A stretch of 64,000 nucleotides of DNA from Nakaseomyces glabratus (Eukaryota > Ascomycota > Saccharomycetes > Saccharomycetales > Saccharomycetaceae). The notes under the pieces were generated by a model, which was given only the letters and a program-made list of their open reading frames with translations, had not been told where the DNA came from and did not search any database. The DNA is taken from assembly GCF_010111755.1 (NCBI RefSeq), contig NC_088956.1, forward strand, positions 62,001 through 126,000. The letters are read 5' to 3'. Positions 33,037 through 42,872 of this stretch are shown here, piece by piece. A program made the translations under genes and the position numbers. The first letter of the stretch is position 1. Each line of letters opens with the position of its first letter.

Positions 33037-34581
33037 ATGTCGCTATACTCATATAACTCGATGTCGTCATCATCATTCGGGAATGATACCGACGACTTGT
33101 CATTTAACAACCCGCTATACTCCGACCAAACAACCATATTCAGGGATGGAGACTTGTTCAAGGAACAACTTGATCTCCGCAGCCCTCACTTCGGAAACGA
33201 AATCCAGTTCGAAGAACAAGAGGACTTGAACAACTACAGGATAATCAGCAAAATAGGTGAAGGCGCCTTCTCCAGAGTCTTCAAGGCCGTCCCATTGCAT
33301 AACAACTTAGCGCTTCCGAAGTTTGTCGCTATTAAAGTGGTGCCAAAGGAAGACTTCCACGACCACAACTTGAAGAAAACCAGCAAATTACAAACCTTGA
33401 ATGAATTGAACATCCATTTGAAATTAACAAAGGCTAATGTGCCCAATGTAGTCAAGTTATTGGAGTTCCAGGTGTCAAAGAAGTACTACTACTTCATTCA
33501 AGAGTACATAGAAGGCGGTGAAATCTTCAACCAAATTGTCAAATATACGTACTTTAGTGAAGACCTAACGAGACATGTCATCAGACAAGTTGCCACAGCG
33601 GTTAAAGGTCTACACGAAAACAACATTATTCATAGGGATATCAAACCAGAGAACTTGATCTTCGAACCAATAATAAAAGAACAAACCATCCACAGATACC
33701 AAAAACTAAGAAAATCTGACGACCCAAAGACAAAATTGGATGAAGGTAAATTCATACCAGGAATTGGTGGTGGTGGAATTGGTAAAGTCAGGTTAGTTGA
33801 TTTTGGACTATCAAGATTAATGGATCCTGCCGAAAGTGGGGCAAGGACACCATGCGGAACATTTGGATATCTGGCCCCAGAAGTACTAAACCAATATAAG
33901 GTTGATCCACGTACATCAAATACTAGTTATTCTTACAAGGTTGACATATGGGCAATTGGTTGCATTTTATACACAATGCTTTGTGGATTCCCCCCATTTT
34001 ACGAGGATGAATTCAGTAAAGAATCTCTAGGTGACAAGATCTCAAGAGGTAATTACAAATTTCTTGCTCCATGGTGGGATGAAATTAGTATCGAAGCTCA
34101 AGATTTGATTAGAAATCTGCTTCAAGTAGACCCTGCTAAAAGATATGACATTGATCAATTGCTTGCTCATCCATGGCTAAATCATTACGACTGTGAAACT
34201 TCGCGTCCAGAGTCATTCTATGAAGCAGAGTTACTGGACAAGACTCACCTAAACTATGTCCTTACTTCTCAAGCTGACAGAAAGACAAATGCACACCAAG
34301 ACAAAGACATCCTACTGTTTGATCTCGATGATGTGAGCGACTATAGCACACAATCATCCCCATTCGATTCCTCTAACGGTTTGAACCTACATTCCACTCA
34401 AAAAGAACAAATACGGAACTTTTTCAATACAGCCACTGGAATACAGCAGGAAAACTTTAAGGTAGAAACAGAAAAGGCTACATGTAACAAGTCAAATTTC
34501 TTTAAAAACCACTTTAAACTAAAATTAAGCTCAGCTACAATTATCAATAGAAGAAAGAAGATGAAGCTGCAAACCGATTAG
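33037..34581 (+). CDS. RCK2: RCK1/RCK2-type serine/threonine kinase (CaMK group, MAPKAP-like)
   Basis: A 514-residue kinase. The Gly loop GEGAFSRV starts at residue 74, the ATP Lys lies in FVAIKVV, HRDIKPEN is at 199-206 and DFG at 255-257. The activation segment is TPCGTFGYLAPE. The insert GIGGGGIGKVRLVDFG before DFG is diagnostic of Rck1/Rck2, and the KLRKSDDP segment is Rck2-like. The C-terminus is basic (NRRKKMKLQ), as expected for a MAPK docking region. Rck2 is phosphorylated by Hog1 and restrains translation elongation under osmotic and oxidative stress. The length (514) is nearer Rck1 (512) than Rck2 (610), so the paralogue is uncertain. Neighbours are not those of either S. cerevisiae gene. 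Confidence 0.85.
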   Translation: MSLYSYNSMSSSSFGNDTDDLSFNNPLYSDQTTIFRDGDLFKEQLDLRSPHFGNEIQFEEQEDLNNYRIISKIGEGAFSRVFKAVPLHNNLALPKFVAIKVVPKEDFHDHNLKKTSKLQTLNELNIHLKLTKANVPNVVKLLEFQVSKKYYYFIQEYIEGGEIFNQIVKYTYFSEDLTRHVIRQVATAVKGLHENNIIHRDIKPENLIFEPIIKEQTIHRYQKLRKSDDPKTKLDEGKFIPGIGGGGIGKVRLVDFGLSRLMDPAESGARTPCGTFGYLAPEVLNQYKVDPRTSNTSYSYKVDIWAIGCILYTMLCGFPPFYEDEFSKESLGDKISRGNYKFLAPWWDEISIEAQDLIRNLLQVDPAKRYDIDQLLAHPWLNHYDCETSRPESFYEAELLDKTHLNYVLTSQADRKTNAHQDKDILLFDLDDVSDYSTQSSPFDSSNGLNLHSTQKEQIRNFFNTATGIQQENFKVETEKATCNKSNFFKNHFKLKLSSATIINRRKKMKLQTD

Positions 34582-34968
34582 GCATTAACTAAAAAGCATC
34601 CGCTTATACTATAGACTCCATCATATTAATGATATCATTGAATATATTGCAATAATTATATTGCTCATTAATTTTCAGTATTTTGCATTTCTTTTACCAC
34701 TCAACAAAAAGCAATTATAACGCATTGTACAAACACTAATTTAATCATACCGGGTTATAATCAAAATAAATTAACCTATAATTCTCAATTATTTGGCATT
34801 TCATACATATAGACCAATTAGCATAGTAATTATCATATTAATAAATCTTTAATAATACAGTCATGCAAACACTCCTGTGAATTTTATAGGATTTTACTAA
34901 ACAAAGTGGATAATACAAGTTTATATATATATAATTAGGATCGTATATAATTAGGATTGGGTACTTAA
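34582..34968. other. Convergent 3' region between RCK kinase and MYO2
   Basis: A 387-base very AT-rich convergent interval with several TATATA runs, typical of yeast 3' ends. No gene is seen. Confidence 0.6.
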
Positions 34969-37900
34969 TTACTGTGACTCTTGAACACTGACCTGCTGAG
35001 CAACTAGTTCAACAATTCTTTTGGTTGTTGGTAAAACCAACCAAGCCGGAATATATGCTTCAACTTGATCAAATTTATGCGTCTCTATATCAGCAAATGG
35101 ATCATTGAATGGCCCGGTTTCGGGAGTAATAAATATGTCATTGCTGTGAGTAGGAGCTTTAGAACTTGCTGAAAGTGATGCTTCAGATTTCACGATGTCA
35201 GCAACATATTTCAAAATCTCTTGAGGGATAGGAGATTCGTAGTCGGCCACTTGATACTGGGTAATCAACTTTTGCAACTGGGCTGGTGTTAAGGAAGAAC
35301 ATATACCACGTAGTATATCAATGTCTTCAATGCTGTATTTCCGAACTTGTAATAGTTTAGATGTTTGGATCAAATGTTGTAAACAATCAGTTCCGTCCGG
35401 AACGCCATGTGTCTTACACCATTCCTCCAGCCTTGTTACATTATAGTTTAACTGCAAACCTCTCTTCCATGATAAGAAGTTTCTCTTCATGATGAGATCG
35501 TTGAAACAAATAGCATCTACGTAGTTCAATAAGGTGGTAACTACTTTATGGAATACTTCATTTTCAATCTGGAATGACTTCATGGACCAATAAATACTAT
35601 TAAAGAATGTTAAAATGTCATCCATAGTATATTCCTCCCCAGAACTAAAAATTTTATTCAACAAACCACCAGATTGTCCTGCACTGAAACCAGGAAGAGC
35701 TTCAGACAACACAACAGCATTAACCGCTTTCTTTTGTAACTCTCTCTGAAGTTTCTTTAACCAAATATTGTAGATGTTGTAACTCAAGGATTCAAAATCT
35801 TCTTTCAATTCTGTTACCAAAGAGACATATTCCTTATATTCGTCGTCAGTCATTCCACTCTTGAATGACTCTTCTGTTAAGATAGAATGCTGTGCAAAAA
35901 CAACAAAGGAGTACAATTCTCTAACATTTGCCAACCAGAATGCACCAGCAGGAATTAGATCATTACCTTTTAATGTTGTAACAACTTTTTGAATAGTAGT
36001 TAGAACTTGTGCTAGGAATCCTTCACTCTGTTTGGTTAAACCAAATCTCCACATCTCACTTAGGATAATAATCAGAATTCTAGCTGGATAGACAACATCT
36101 CTTCTACTTAGTTGCATACCAACACCGGCAGCTGGGACTTCGAAGTCCTTTAATAAACCATCTGTTATTTCGTTATTCAGCACTTCGATGTCTTCTAACA
36201 ACCTGAACAATTCTTCATTTATTTGTGTCAAAGCATTTGAATCAGACGCATAGCTATCCATACCCATATTAGATACGCTTCCAGCATCCTTACTGTTAAC
36301 AGGTCTGACATTCAATTCCGAGCCAGGACCAATATCTGTACCGTTGGTAACATTGCGTTGCATATGGATATCTTTTGATGGTGTCTGTGGCAACACATTT
36401 GCTGTAACTGTACCTAAGGATATTTGTGTTTGTAGACGAGATAGTTCTTCCTTCAAAGAGTTCACCTCGTTTTGAAGATCTGAGTTAAAAGTTTGAACTT
36501 CAATTAATTCTGCTTTGGTCTTCTCTAGTTCTTCCAAATATGACTTGGTAGTGGCTTTGTGCTCCTCATATTCTTGAGTTAAATCTAGTAATTTAGATTT
36601 GTATTCTTCAACTTGTAAATTAGCGGCATTTAGCTCTTCTTCAATTTGCTTGCCTTTTTCTGCAAATACGTCTTTTTGTTCTAGTAGTTCTGCATCGTGT
36701 TTACTCTTTATCTGTTTTAATTCTTCCTGCAATAGCGCGCTTTCTTCCAAACTAGTTTGAAGTTCAACAACACGGGCACTTAATGATTTATTCTCCTTCA
36801 CCTTAGCTGCAAGATTTTGAGTTAATTCAACAACCTTGTTTTCTAGTTTATAACTGACTTCCTTTAGGTGGTTAACGGATTTTGCATCCGCCTTTAGTTG
36901 TTTTAATTTTTTCTGAGCAAATCTTCTTCTAATCAAAGATTGAACAACAACAGTTTTGCGTCTATCCTCAAGGAAGGCCTTTCTAGGCTTGAATGATCTA
37001 ACTTTGCTTTGAATAGCAACTGCAGCATCAGTCTCGTGCTGAACTTGAGCGTGCTTTCGGTTGAGCTCCTTTCTAACCTTCAGCTGTATACATCTGATAC
37101 TGCTTATTATTGATAGAATTTGGCTCCGGCGGCGGTAACCTCTTAGCAATGACTGAATTTCAGTAGCAGCCTTATTCTTAAATTCTCTATCAATAATAGA
37201 CCTCCTGACTTCACCTTTAACACGTTGTTGAAGACTAGTAATTGCAGACATAATACGTAAGAATTCTCTTCTGTAGTATTTAGCTCTGATATTCTTTTGT
37301 ATAAGAACACTTGAAATATGCATTTTGTCACTCCTCAACTTCTCTAGGAAAGCTAACATACCAGCTTTGAAAAATATCTTAGTATTACCTATTTGATATT
37401 TTTCCTTCTCTTTAACTGTGACAGCAAGAATTTTATTACATAGACCAATGACATCATCTTCAGTCATATCCTTCTTGGTAAAGATGAAAGACCATTCGGA
37501 TGCTGGTAGAAGAATATAGTATCTCAAAATAAACTCATTAAAGGTCCATCTCGAAGGGAAACCAGCACAAGATATACGAATAGTTTCCAGGACACCACAC
37601 GCTCTTAATTGAGATAAAACCATCAAATTATCAAACTTCCAGGCTTCTTTGTCATTATTAGGCTTAATACATCTAATGTAATGCGCATTTGTAGATCTGA
37701 TAGTAGTCATCAATTCTATTAGCGATTGTTTAAACATAGAACCTAACGTGGGTTTACGTTGTACTGTTCTCATTGGACCAGGCTTTGCTGGTTTGCTTTC
37801 TTGTTCGGCCTTTTTTGCATCTTCCAATTTATTGGCATTTCTTTCCAGAGTGTCAAGGATATTAATTAGAGTTTCATTCGTGGATGCCTTTAGAACTTCC

Positions 37901-39669
37901 AGATGACCATCTGAAACCGTATCTCTGTTCTTTTCGATAAAACCTTCAACATCATAAGCAACATCAAGAGCATAATGACTAACAACGAACTTAGTCTGAC
38001 CAAATCTTGGTTTTGAAAAAACTTTATTGGTTGGAGGTTTGTCAAGTGTCTGATACAATTTCTGCGTCCATGATTCATCAGAACCAGCCGGCAGTCTACT
38101 TTCTTCATCTAAAAGAGACAAGATACCTAATTTGTTTTCAATCAAATCAATGCATGGTTGATTATCATTAAATTCAATAAAAGACCATTCGATCTGTTCT
38201 TTCACATATTCTTCCTGTTCTAGTTTGAATACATGTTGATTGAACTCTTGTTGTAGTTTTTCATTAGCGTAATTAATACAGAATTGTTCGAAAGAGTTTT
38301 TCTCAAAATGTTCGAAACCGTAAATATCTAGGACACCGATGAAAGACGCAACTTTATCGACAACAGCAGGGTTACATAAAACAGTGTTGATATTTTCGAC
38401 TAACCAGTCAAACAGAGCCGAGTAAATGAATTTTGCTACAGAGTCTCTGGCAACCAAAGCTTGAGAGTAATTTAAATTAGAGACAATCTTTTCAGAACGG
38501 GTAATAATTTGTTTCTTTGTGATCCATTTTGCAAAGTTGAAGGAGTCAATACCAAGCAGTTCGCACGCTATTTTCAAGTTTTCTTCATCAGAAGATAATG
38601 AGGCATCGTTTCTAGTTTTCTTGATTTCAATATTACCTATGTGAAGCAAGGCCGCCAGGATCTTAAATATATGCTGTTGTGTTTCGTTAGAAATGCCCAC
38701 CAAAGTCAATGCATCAACCGTGGTATTATATTCCTGTTTGTCGTCTACACCTTCAATCTTGACGTCTCCACCTTGGTTCATATAATAGTAGTCTTCTGCT
38801 CCCTTCAAATGAAGTTCAGCTTTCTCCTTCGGGGACAAACCGGCCATCATCTGGTAAAAGATGTGGTAGTTTCTTTCTGTTTCTGGCTGATATACCAGTC
38901 TCGATCTCTCCAACAGGTAAGTCCTTATTTTTGCACCAATGATGGATGTGTCCTTATCGAACAAAATTTCCAAGTACTTACCGAATCTGGACGAGTTGTC
39001 GTTTCTAGTCGTCTTGGCGTTACCGAAGGCTTCCATAATCGGGTTCGTGGCCAGAATTTTCTGTTCAGTCTCCGACATCTCCACCTGGTGCTGTACAGTC
39101 ATGGAGTTTTCTTCCTCTACGGATGCGAAGTAACGCATGATATACTTAGCGGAGACGGTCTTACCAGCACCGGATTCACCACTGACCACAATTGTTTGGT
39201 TCTCTTTGTTGTCCTTCATGAGCCTATAGGCTTCTTCTGCAATGGCAAACAAGTGGGGTTCCATTTCACCTCTCTGTTTGCCCGCGTAGGCCTGGATCAT
39301 GTCCTGTGAGTACAGCTGGTCGACGCGGTCGAACGGGTTTGTGGCGATCAGCACGATACCGGAGTACGTGTAGATGTTCAGTTGCGAGTACCGCTGCTTG
39401 ATGGCGTGCAGCACTGCTGGCTCGTTCAAGTACGACAGCGAGGTCAGGTCCTCAGTGGCCTCCAGGATAGGTGGATTCCTCAACAAGGGCAAGCTCTCGT
39501 CGCTCTCATCCGTGAGGTCCTTGGTCTCGATGTTAACCGATTTACCGTCTTCCAAGGCCAATTCCATGTGGTACGTGCCGTCTTTCAGATCATTCTTAGT
39601 GACTTCAGCACCGATCCACCCAAGCTCTTTGCTGGGATACCAACAACGGGTACCAACTTCAAAGGACAT
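34969..39669 (-). CDS. MYO2: Class V myosin heavy chain Myo2
   Basis: A 1,566-residue myosin V. It has an SH3-like N-terminus, a motor domain with P-loop GESGAGKT at 164-171 and the switch regions (NDNSSRFGKYLEI, DIYGFEHF). About six IQ motifs follow at roughly 785-930, then a coiled coil (~940-1090) and the globular cargo-binding tail (DIL) to the end. It carries vesicles, vacuole, mitochondria and spindle-orienting cargo along actin cables into the bud. The start at 39669 (MSFEVGTRCWYP) matches Myo2. An in-frame ATG 96 bases upstream would add 32 residues, but a TATA-like run at 39737-39749 lies inside that extension, arguing against it. Tail and neighbours (PRO2, LDB19) support Myo2 over Myo4. 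Confidence 0.96.
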   Translation of the reverse strand: MSFEVGTRCWYPSKELGWIGAEVTKNDLKDGTYHMELALEDGKSVNIETKDLTDESDESLPLLRNPPILEATEDLTSLSYLNEPAVLHAIKQRYSQLNIYTYSGIVLIATNPFDRVDQLYSQDMIQAYAGKQRGEMEPHLFAIAEEAYRLMKDNKENQTIVVSGESGAGKTVSAKYIMRYFASVEEENSMTVQHQVEMSETEQKILATNPIMEAFGNAKTTRNDNSSRFGKYLEILFDKDTSIIGAKIRTYLLERSRLVYQPETERNYHIFYQMMAGLSPKEKAELHLKGAEDYYYMNQGGDVKIEGVDDKQEYNTTVDALTLVGISNETQQHIFKILAALLHIGNIEIKKTRNDASLSSDEENLKIACELLGIDSFNFAKWITKKQIITRSEKIVSNLNYSQALVARDSVAKFIYSALFDWLVENINTVLCNPAVVDKVASFIGVLDIYGFEHFEKNSFEQFCINYANEKLQQEFNQHVFKLEQEEYVKEQIEWSFIEFNDNQPCIDLIENKLGILSLLDEESRLPAGSDESWTQKLYQTLDKPPTNKVFSKPRFGQTKFVVSHYALDVAYDVEGFIEKNRDTVSDGHLEVLKASTNETLINILDTLERNANKLEDAKKAEQESKPAKPGPMRTVQRKPTLGSMFKQSLIELMTTIRSTNAHYIRCIKPNNDKEAWKFDNLMVLSQLRACGVLETIRISCAGFPSRWTFNEFILRYYILLPASEWSFIFTKKDMTEDDVIGLCNKILAVTVKEKEKYQIGNTKIFFKAGMLAFLEKLRSDKMHISSVLIQKNIRAKYYRREFLRIMSAITSLQQRVKGEVRRSIIDREFKNKAATEIQSLLRGYRRRSQILSIISSIRCIQLKVRKELNRKHAQVQHETDAAVAIQSKVRSFKPRKAFLEDRRKTVVVQSLIRRRFAQKKLKQLKADAKSVNHLKEVSYKLENKVVELTQNLAAKVKENKSLSARVVELQTSLEESALLQEELKQIKSKHDAELLEQKDVFAEKGKQIEEELNAANLQVEEYKSKLLDLTQEYEEHKATTKSYLEELEKTKAELIEVQTFNSDLQNEVNSLKEELSRLQTQISLGTVTANVLPQTPSKDIHMQRNVTNGTDIGPGSELNVRPVNSKDAGSVSNMGMDSYASDSNALTQINEELFRLLEDIEVLNNEITDGLLKDFEVPAAGVGMQLSRRDVVYPARILIIILSEMWRFGLTKQSEGFLAQVLTTIQKVVTTLKGNDLIPAGAFWLANVRELYSFVVFAQHSILTEESFKSGMTDDEYKEYVSLVTELKEDFESLSYNIYNIWLKKLQRELQKKAVNAVVLSEALPGFSAGQSGGLLNKIFSSGEEYTMDDILTFFNSIYWSMKSFQIENEVFHKVVTTLLNYVDAICFNDLIMKRNFLSWKRGLQLNYNVTRLEEWCKTHGVPDGTDCLQHLIQTSKLLQVRKYSIEDIDILRGICSSLTPAQLQKLITQYQVADYESPIPQEILKYVADIVKSEASLSASSKAPTHSNDIFITPETGPFNDPFADIETHKFDQVEAYIPAWLVLPTTKRIVELVAQQVSVQESQ

Positions 39670-39927
39670 CTTGTAGGAAAGTGTCAATGTGCCGCCTTGA
39701 GGTTGGGATAAGGAATATGGTATAATGTTACGCACATATATAATATATACAAGGGCATTGGGCATAGATCAAATCAAAATACGTGTGCTTTCTCGAAGGA
39801 TGAGAGAAGAAAGCCTCAGAGAACAAGTGTTTCGTGAACTTCAAAGTGCGAAATCGATTTATTTTGGTGTCACCTGTCACATGATATGTAGATCCATATC
39901 CCGTAGCTAATTATAAGATTGACATTT

Positions 39928-39975
39928 AGGGCTTCTTCAGGGCTTCTTCAGGGCTTCTTCAGGGCTTCATTAGGG
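39928..39975. repeat. 11-bp tandem repeat, about 4.3 copies
   Basis: The unit AGGGCTTCTTC is repeated three times exactly, then once as AGGGCTTCATT, then AGGG. It lies between the MYO2 and PRO2 starts. Confidence 0.95.
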
Positions 39976-40067
39976 TTTTTTACCTTCTCAATCCGGCGAG
40001 AGTCTGCCATTCAGCTGCAAACCATACATGCCTAGGTGCTGCAAGGCAATACTTGTATAGCTGAATA

Positions 40068-40070
40068 GTA

Positions 40071-40101
<31 letters not shown>

Positions 40102-40151
40102 GTGTGTGGTGTGTGTCTATGTATGCATATATGTATGTGTATGTGTGTGTG
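40068..40151. repeat. TG/TATG microsatellite
   Basis: Imperfect (TG)n and (TGTATG)n array about 250-330 bases before the PRO2 ATG. It is likely to be length-polymorphic. Confidence 0.9.
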
Positions 40152-40399
40152 CCGTTTCATTGTTACGTCGAGGCAGTTGCGGGTTGGAAGGGGGGGTAGC
40201 AATGACGCAATTTGTATATGAAGGTGGGGTGCGGGGGTTTCTGAAGGGAGGTATCTTGTAAATGACAAAAACTGCTCTGGGCAAGTTGAAAAAAAAAAGT
40301 ATATAGACTCATTGCATAAAAGACTAGTATATTGTAATTGTAATGTAATTCGACATTGATTCTCAAGCAGTGTGTAATTGTAGTAATAATAAGGTAAGA

Positions 40400-41767
40400 A
40401 TGTCGTCTGCTGAGAAGATTGCTAAACAGGCTCGTGTGGCTGGTAATGTGTTGAAGACTATCTCGGATGAGAACAGGTCGAAGATATTGTACAGGATCCG
40501 TGATGCGTTGGCCAATGCGAAGGATGAGATAGAGAGCGCGAACAAGGAGGATTTGGAGCAGGCCAGGGCTGGTGGTTTGGCTGACTCTCTAGTGAAGAGG
40601 CTAGACCTTTTCAAAGGTGACAAGTTCGATGTGATGTTGCAAGGGATAAGCGATGTCGCTGACTTAGAGGACCCAGTAGGGAAGGTTAAGATGGCTAGAG
40701 AGATCGACAACGGTTTGATGCTATACCAAGTGACCGCACCAGTGGGTGTCATCCTTGTCATCTTCGAGTCCCGTCCAGAAGTTATCGCCAACATCACCGC
40801 GTTGTGTATCAAGTCCGGTAACGCGGGTATCTTGAAAGGTGGCAAAGAGTCCGTCAATACATTCAAGGCAATGGCTAAAGTTGTCAACCAAACTATCGAG
40901 CAGTACAAGGACGAAACCGGTGTTCCAGTGGGCGCTGTCCAACTGATCGAGACCAGACAAGACGTGTCCGATTTGCTGGGCCAAGACGAGTACATCGATC
41001 TAGTTGTCCCTCGTGGATCCAACAGTTTGGTCAGACAAATCAAAGATAGCACAAAGATCCCTGTCTTGGGCCATGCTGATGGTATCTGCTCCATTTACGT
41101 GGATAGAGACGCTGATCTGGAGAAGGCTAAACGTATTGTACTAGATGCAAAGACTAATTACCCAGCTGGTTGTAATGCTATGGAAGGTCTACTTTTGAAC
41201 CCAGACTTCTCACAATGGGATGATGTCCTGCACCATTTGATAACCGAAGGTGGTGTCACAATTCATGCAACTACTGATGTCAAGGAAGCATTTTTGAAGA
41301 AACTACAGGATTCAGGTAAACTAAATGATGATATTAAGGCTAAAATTGTAGATGCCAAGGATGGTGACTTTGACAAGGAATTTTTGTCTCTAGACTGCGC
41401 TGTTAAATTTATCCCAAACACAGTTGATGCTATAAATCACATCAATGAACACTCTTCAAAACATACAGATGCTATTATCACAGAAAGTAAGGAAGATGCG
41501 GAAAAATTTTTGAAAGGTATTGACTCATCAGGTGTATACTGGAACGCTTCTACAAGATTTGCAGACGGTTTCAGATACGGTTTTGGTACGGAAGTTGGTA
41601 TTTCTACTTCAAAGATTCATGCTCGTGGTCCTGTGGGTCTTGATGGATTAGTAACTTACCAATACCAAATTAGAGGTGACGGTCAAGTTGCTTCCGATTA
41701 TTTGGGTGCTGGTGGTAACAAGGCCTTTGTTCATAAAGACATTGATGTGACCAACATCAAATTATGA
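40400..41767 (+). CDS. PRO2: Gamma-glutamyl phosphate reductase
   Basis: A 455-residue aldehyde-dehydrogenase-fold protein. Conserved segments are GVILVIFESRPEV (~116-128), KSGNAGILKGGKE (~138-150) and the catalytic Cys258 in YPAGCNAME. GTEVGISTSKIHARGPVGLDGL lies near the C-terminus. With Pro1 it makes glutamate-5-semialdehyde, the second step of proline synthesis, using NADPH. The ATG at 40400 (MSSAEKIAKQARVAG) gives the S. cerevisiae length (456). The first ~700 bases use G-ending codons such as AGG and GTG more than the AT-rich 3' half. It is convergent with MAK16, with 172 bases between stops. Confidence 0.96.
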   Translation: MSSAEKIAKQARVAGNVLKTISDENRSKILYRIRDALANAKDEIESANKEDLEQARAGGLADSLVKRLDLFKGDKFDVMLQGISDVADLEDPVGKVKMAREIDNGLMLYQVTAPVGVILVIFESRPEVIANITALCIKSGNAGILKGGKESVNTFKAMAKVVNQTIEQYKDETGVPVGAVQLIETRQDVSDLLGQDEYIDLVVPRGSNSLVRQIKDSTKIPVLGHADGICSIYVDRDADLEKAKRIVLDAKTNYPAGCNAMEGLLLNPDFSQWDDVLHHLITEGGVTIHATTDVKEAFLKKLQDSGKLNDDIKAKIVDAKDGDFDKEFLSLDCAVKFIPNTVDAINHINEHSSKHTDAIITESKEDAEKFLKGIDSSGVYWNASTRFADGFRYGFGTEVGISTSKIHARGPVGLDGLVTYQYQIRGDGQVASDYLGAGGNKAFVHKDIDVTNIKL

Positions 41768-41939
41768 TTACGATAAAAAACATATCCTACAACTATAGGT
41801 GTAACTAATATAGCTTTTAAAATTCTATAAAGAAAAATATAACAAAAGCAAATGTGCTTATTGATTATTTGAAGATATTGAACAAGGTGTCTGTGGCACA
41901 GCATATGGATAGACGCCTTGGAATATATATATTTTGAGA

Positions 41940-42872
41940 TTAGTTGGAGACAGTTGATTGCTGTTGTTCATTCTCATTTTCGAATTCAAGCTCAACTTCA
42001 ATACTTTTCTTTTTGATATCCTTCAATTTCCTTTGGTAGCTCTCATCATCATCTCCTTCATCGTCAGTTGACGAGAAATCTGAGTCATCTTCGTCTTTGT
42101 CTGAGTGATCGGATTTGTCTTCCAACCATTTTTCTAAGTTATCCAAATCAACTTCTTCCTCTTCTTCAGTATCTTCAATGTATTCGATCTCTCTTTCAAC
42201 ATCACTTTCTTCCTCTTCTTCATCTGCAGAGACGCCTTCCATGTCTTCCTCCCCAAGTTTACCCATGATCTTATTCCATATATTTTCATCAACATTAAGA
42301 GGTGTCAGAGTTTTATCAGCATTAGAATAAGCGCCACTTTTTAAACGGTTCAAAAGCTCTTTAGAGATACTTTCCTCAATCTTAGCTGCCACTAATGCCT
42401 TTCTTTCCCTATTCATCTCACGTCTTTTGACCTTTGGCGCAATGCCAACTAGTCTCTTCTGTTCTCCATTCATCTGTAACTTCAACTGTCTTCTCTCTAC
42501 CAGTTTAATTTGAGATAATTTCACATATCTCTGTTTACAACGATGTAAGAAGAACTTATTCCAATACATTAAATGCTCATCGATCTGTTTAAGGGCTTTT
42601 GAGTAGTTGTTGGAGAGACGTATTCTTTGCCACATTTTAGCCGGGGTATGTGCCCTTTCCGGAGTTTTTATGCATAGGTATAACCTACCTTTATCGCCAT
42701 ATTCCCTTACAGTGGCATACTTGGAGTTGGCCAACGGGCATGATTGCCTAGTAAATAGCCCAGTAACATTATAGGGATCCCTGTCAAACGTTTGTCCCAC
42801 TTTAGTCTTAATCTTAGTAGCACAAAAGCCATGATTAATAATATCCCAAATTAAATCATCGGAAACATTCAT
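41940..42872 (-). CDS. MAK16: 60S ribosome biogenesis factor Mak16
   Basis: A 310-residue protein. The N-terminal Mak16/Ribosomal L28e-like domain has conserved [35 protein letters not shown] and [12 protein letters not shown]. The next block contains [22 protein letters not shown]. The C-terminal ~110 residues are very acidic and end in a KKK patch. Mak16 is a nucleolar protein of early pre-60S particles and is needed for 25S/5.8S maturation. The ATG at 42872 matches the family N-terminus; the 18 codons further upstream have no ATG. Two PAC motifs lie in its promoter. In S. cerevisiae MAK16 is on chromosome I (YAL025C), not beside PRO2 and LDB19. Confidence 0.95.
   Translation of the reverse strand: MNVSDDLIWDIINHGFCATKIKTKVGQTFDRDPYNVTGLFTRQSCPLANSKYATVREYGDKGRLYLCIKTPERAHTPAKMWQRIRLSNNYSKALKQIDEHLMYWNKFFLHRCKQRYVKLSQIKLVERRQLKLQMNGEQKRLVGIAPKVKRREMNRERKALVAAKIEESISKELLNRLKSGAYSNADKTLTPLNVDENIWNKIMGKLGEEDMEGVSADEEEEESDVEREIEYIEDTEEEEEVDLDNLEKWLEDKSDHSDKDEDDSDFSSTDDEGDDDESYQRKLKDIKKKSIEVELEFENENEQQQSTVSN

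Larger units (their letters stand above)
39670..40399. promoter_or_regulatory. MYO2/PRO2 divergent promoter with simple repeats
   Basis: A 730-base region. A TATA-like run at 39737-39749 serves MYO2. A CACATG E-box-like site lies near 39875. An 11-bp tandem repeat and a TG/TATG microsatellite are annotated separately. FRT1, SAW1 and DRS2 homologues expected from the S. cerevisiae sister blocks are absent. Confidence 0.6.

Noticed and set aside
40068..40151. Internal telomere-like repeat
   Set aside because: The array is TG/TATG without the G-runs of Saccharomycetaceae telomere repeats; it is treated as a microsatellite.
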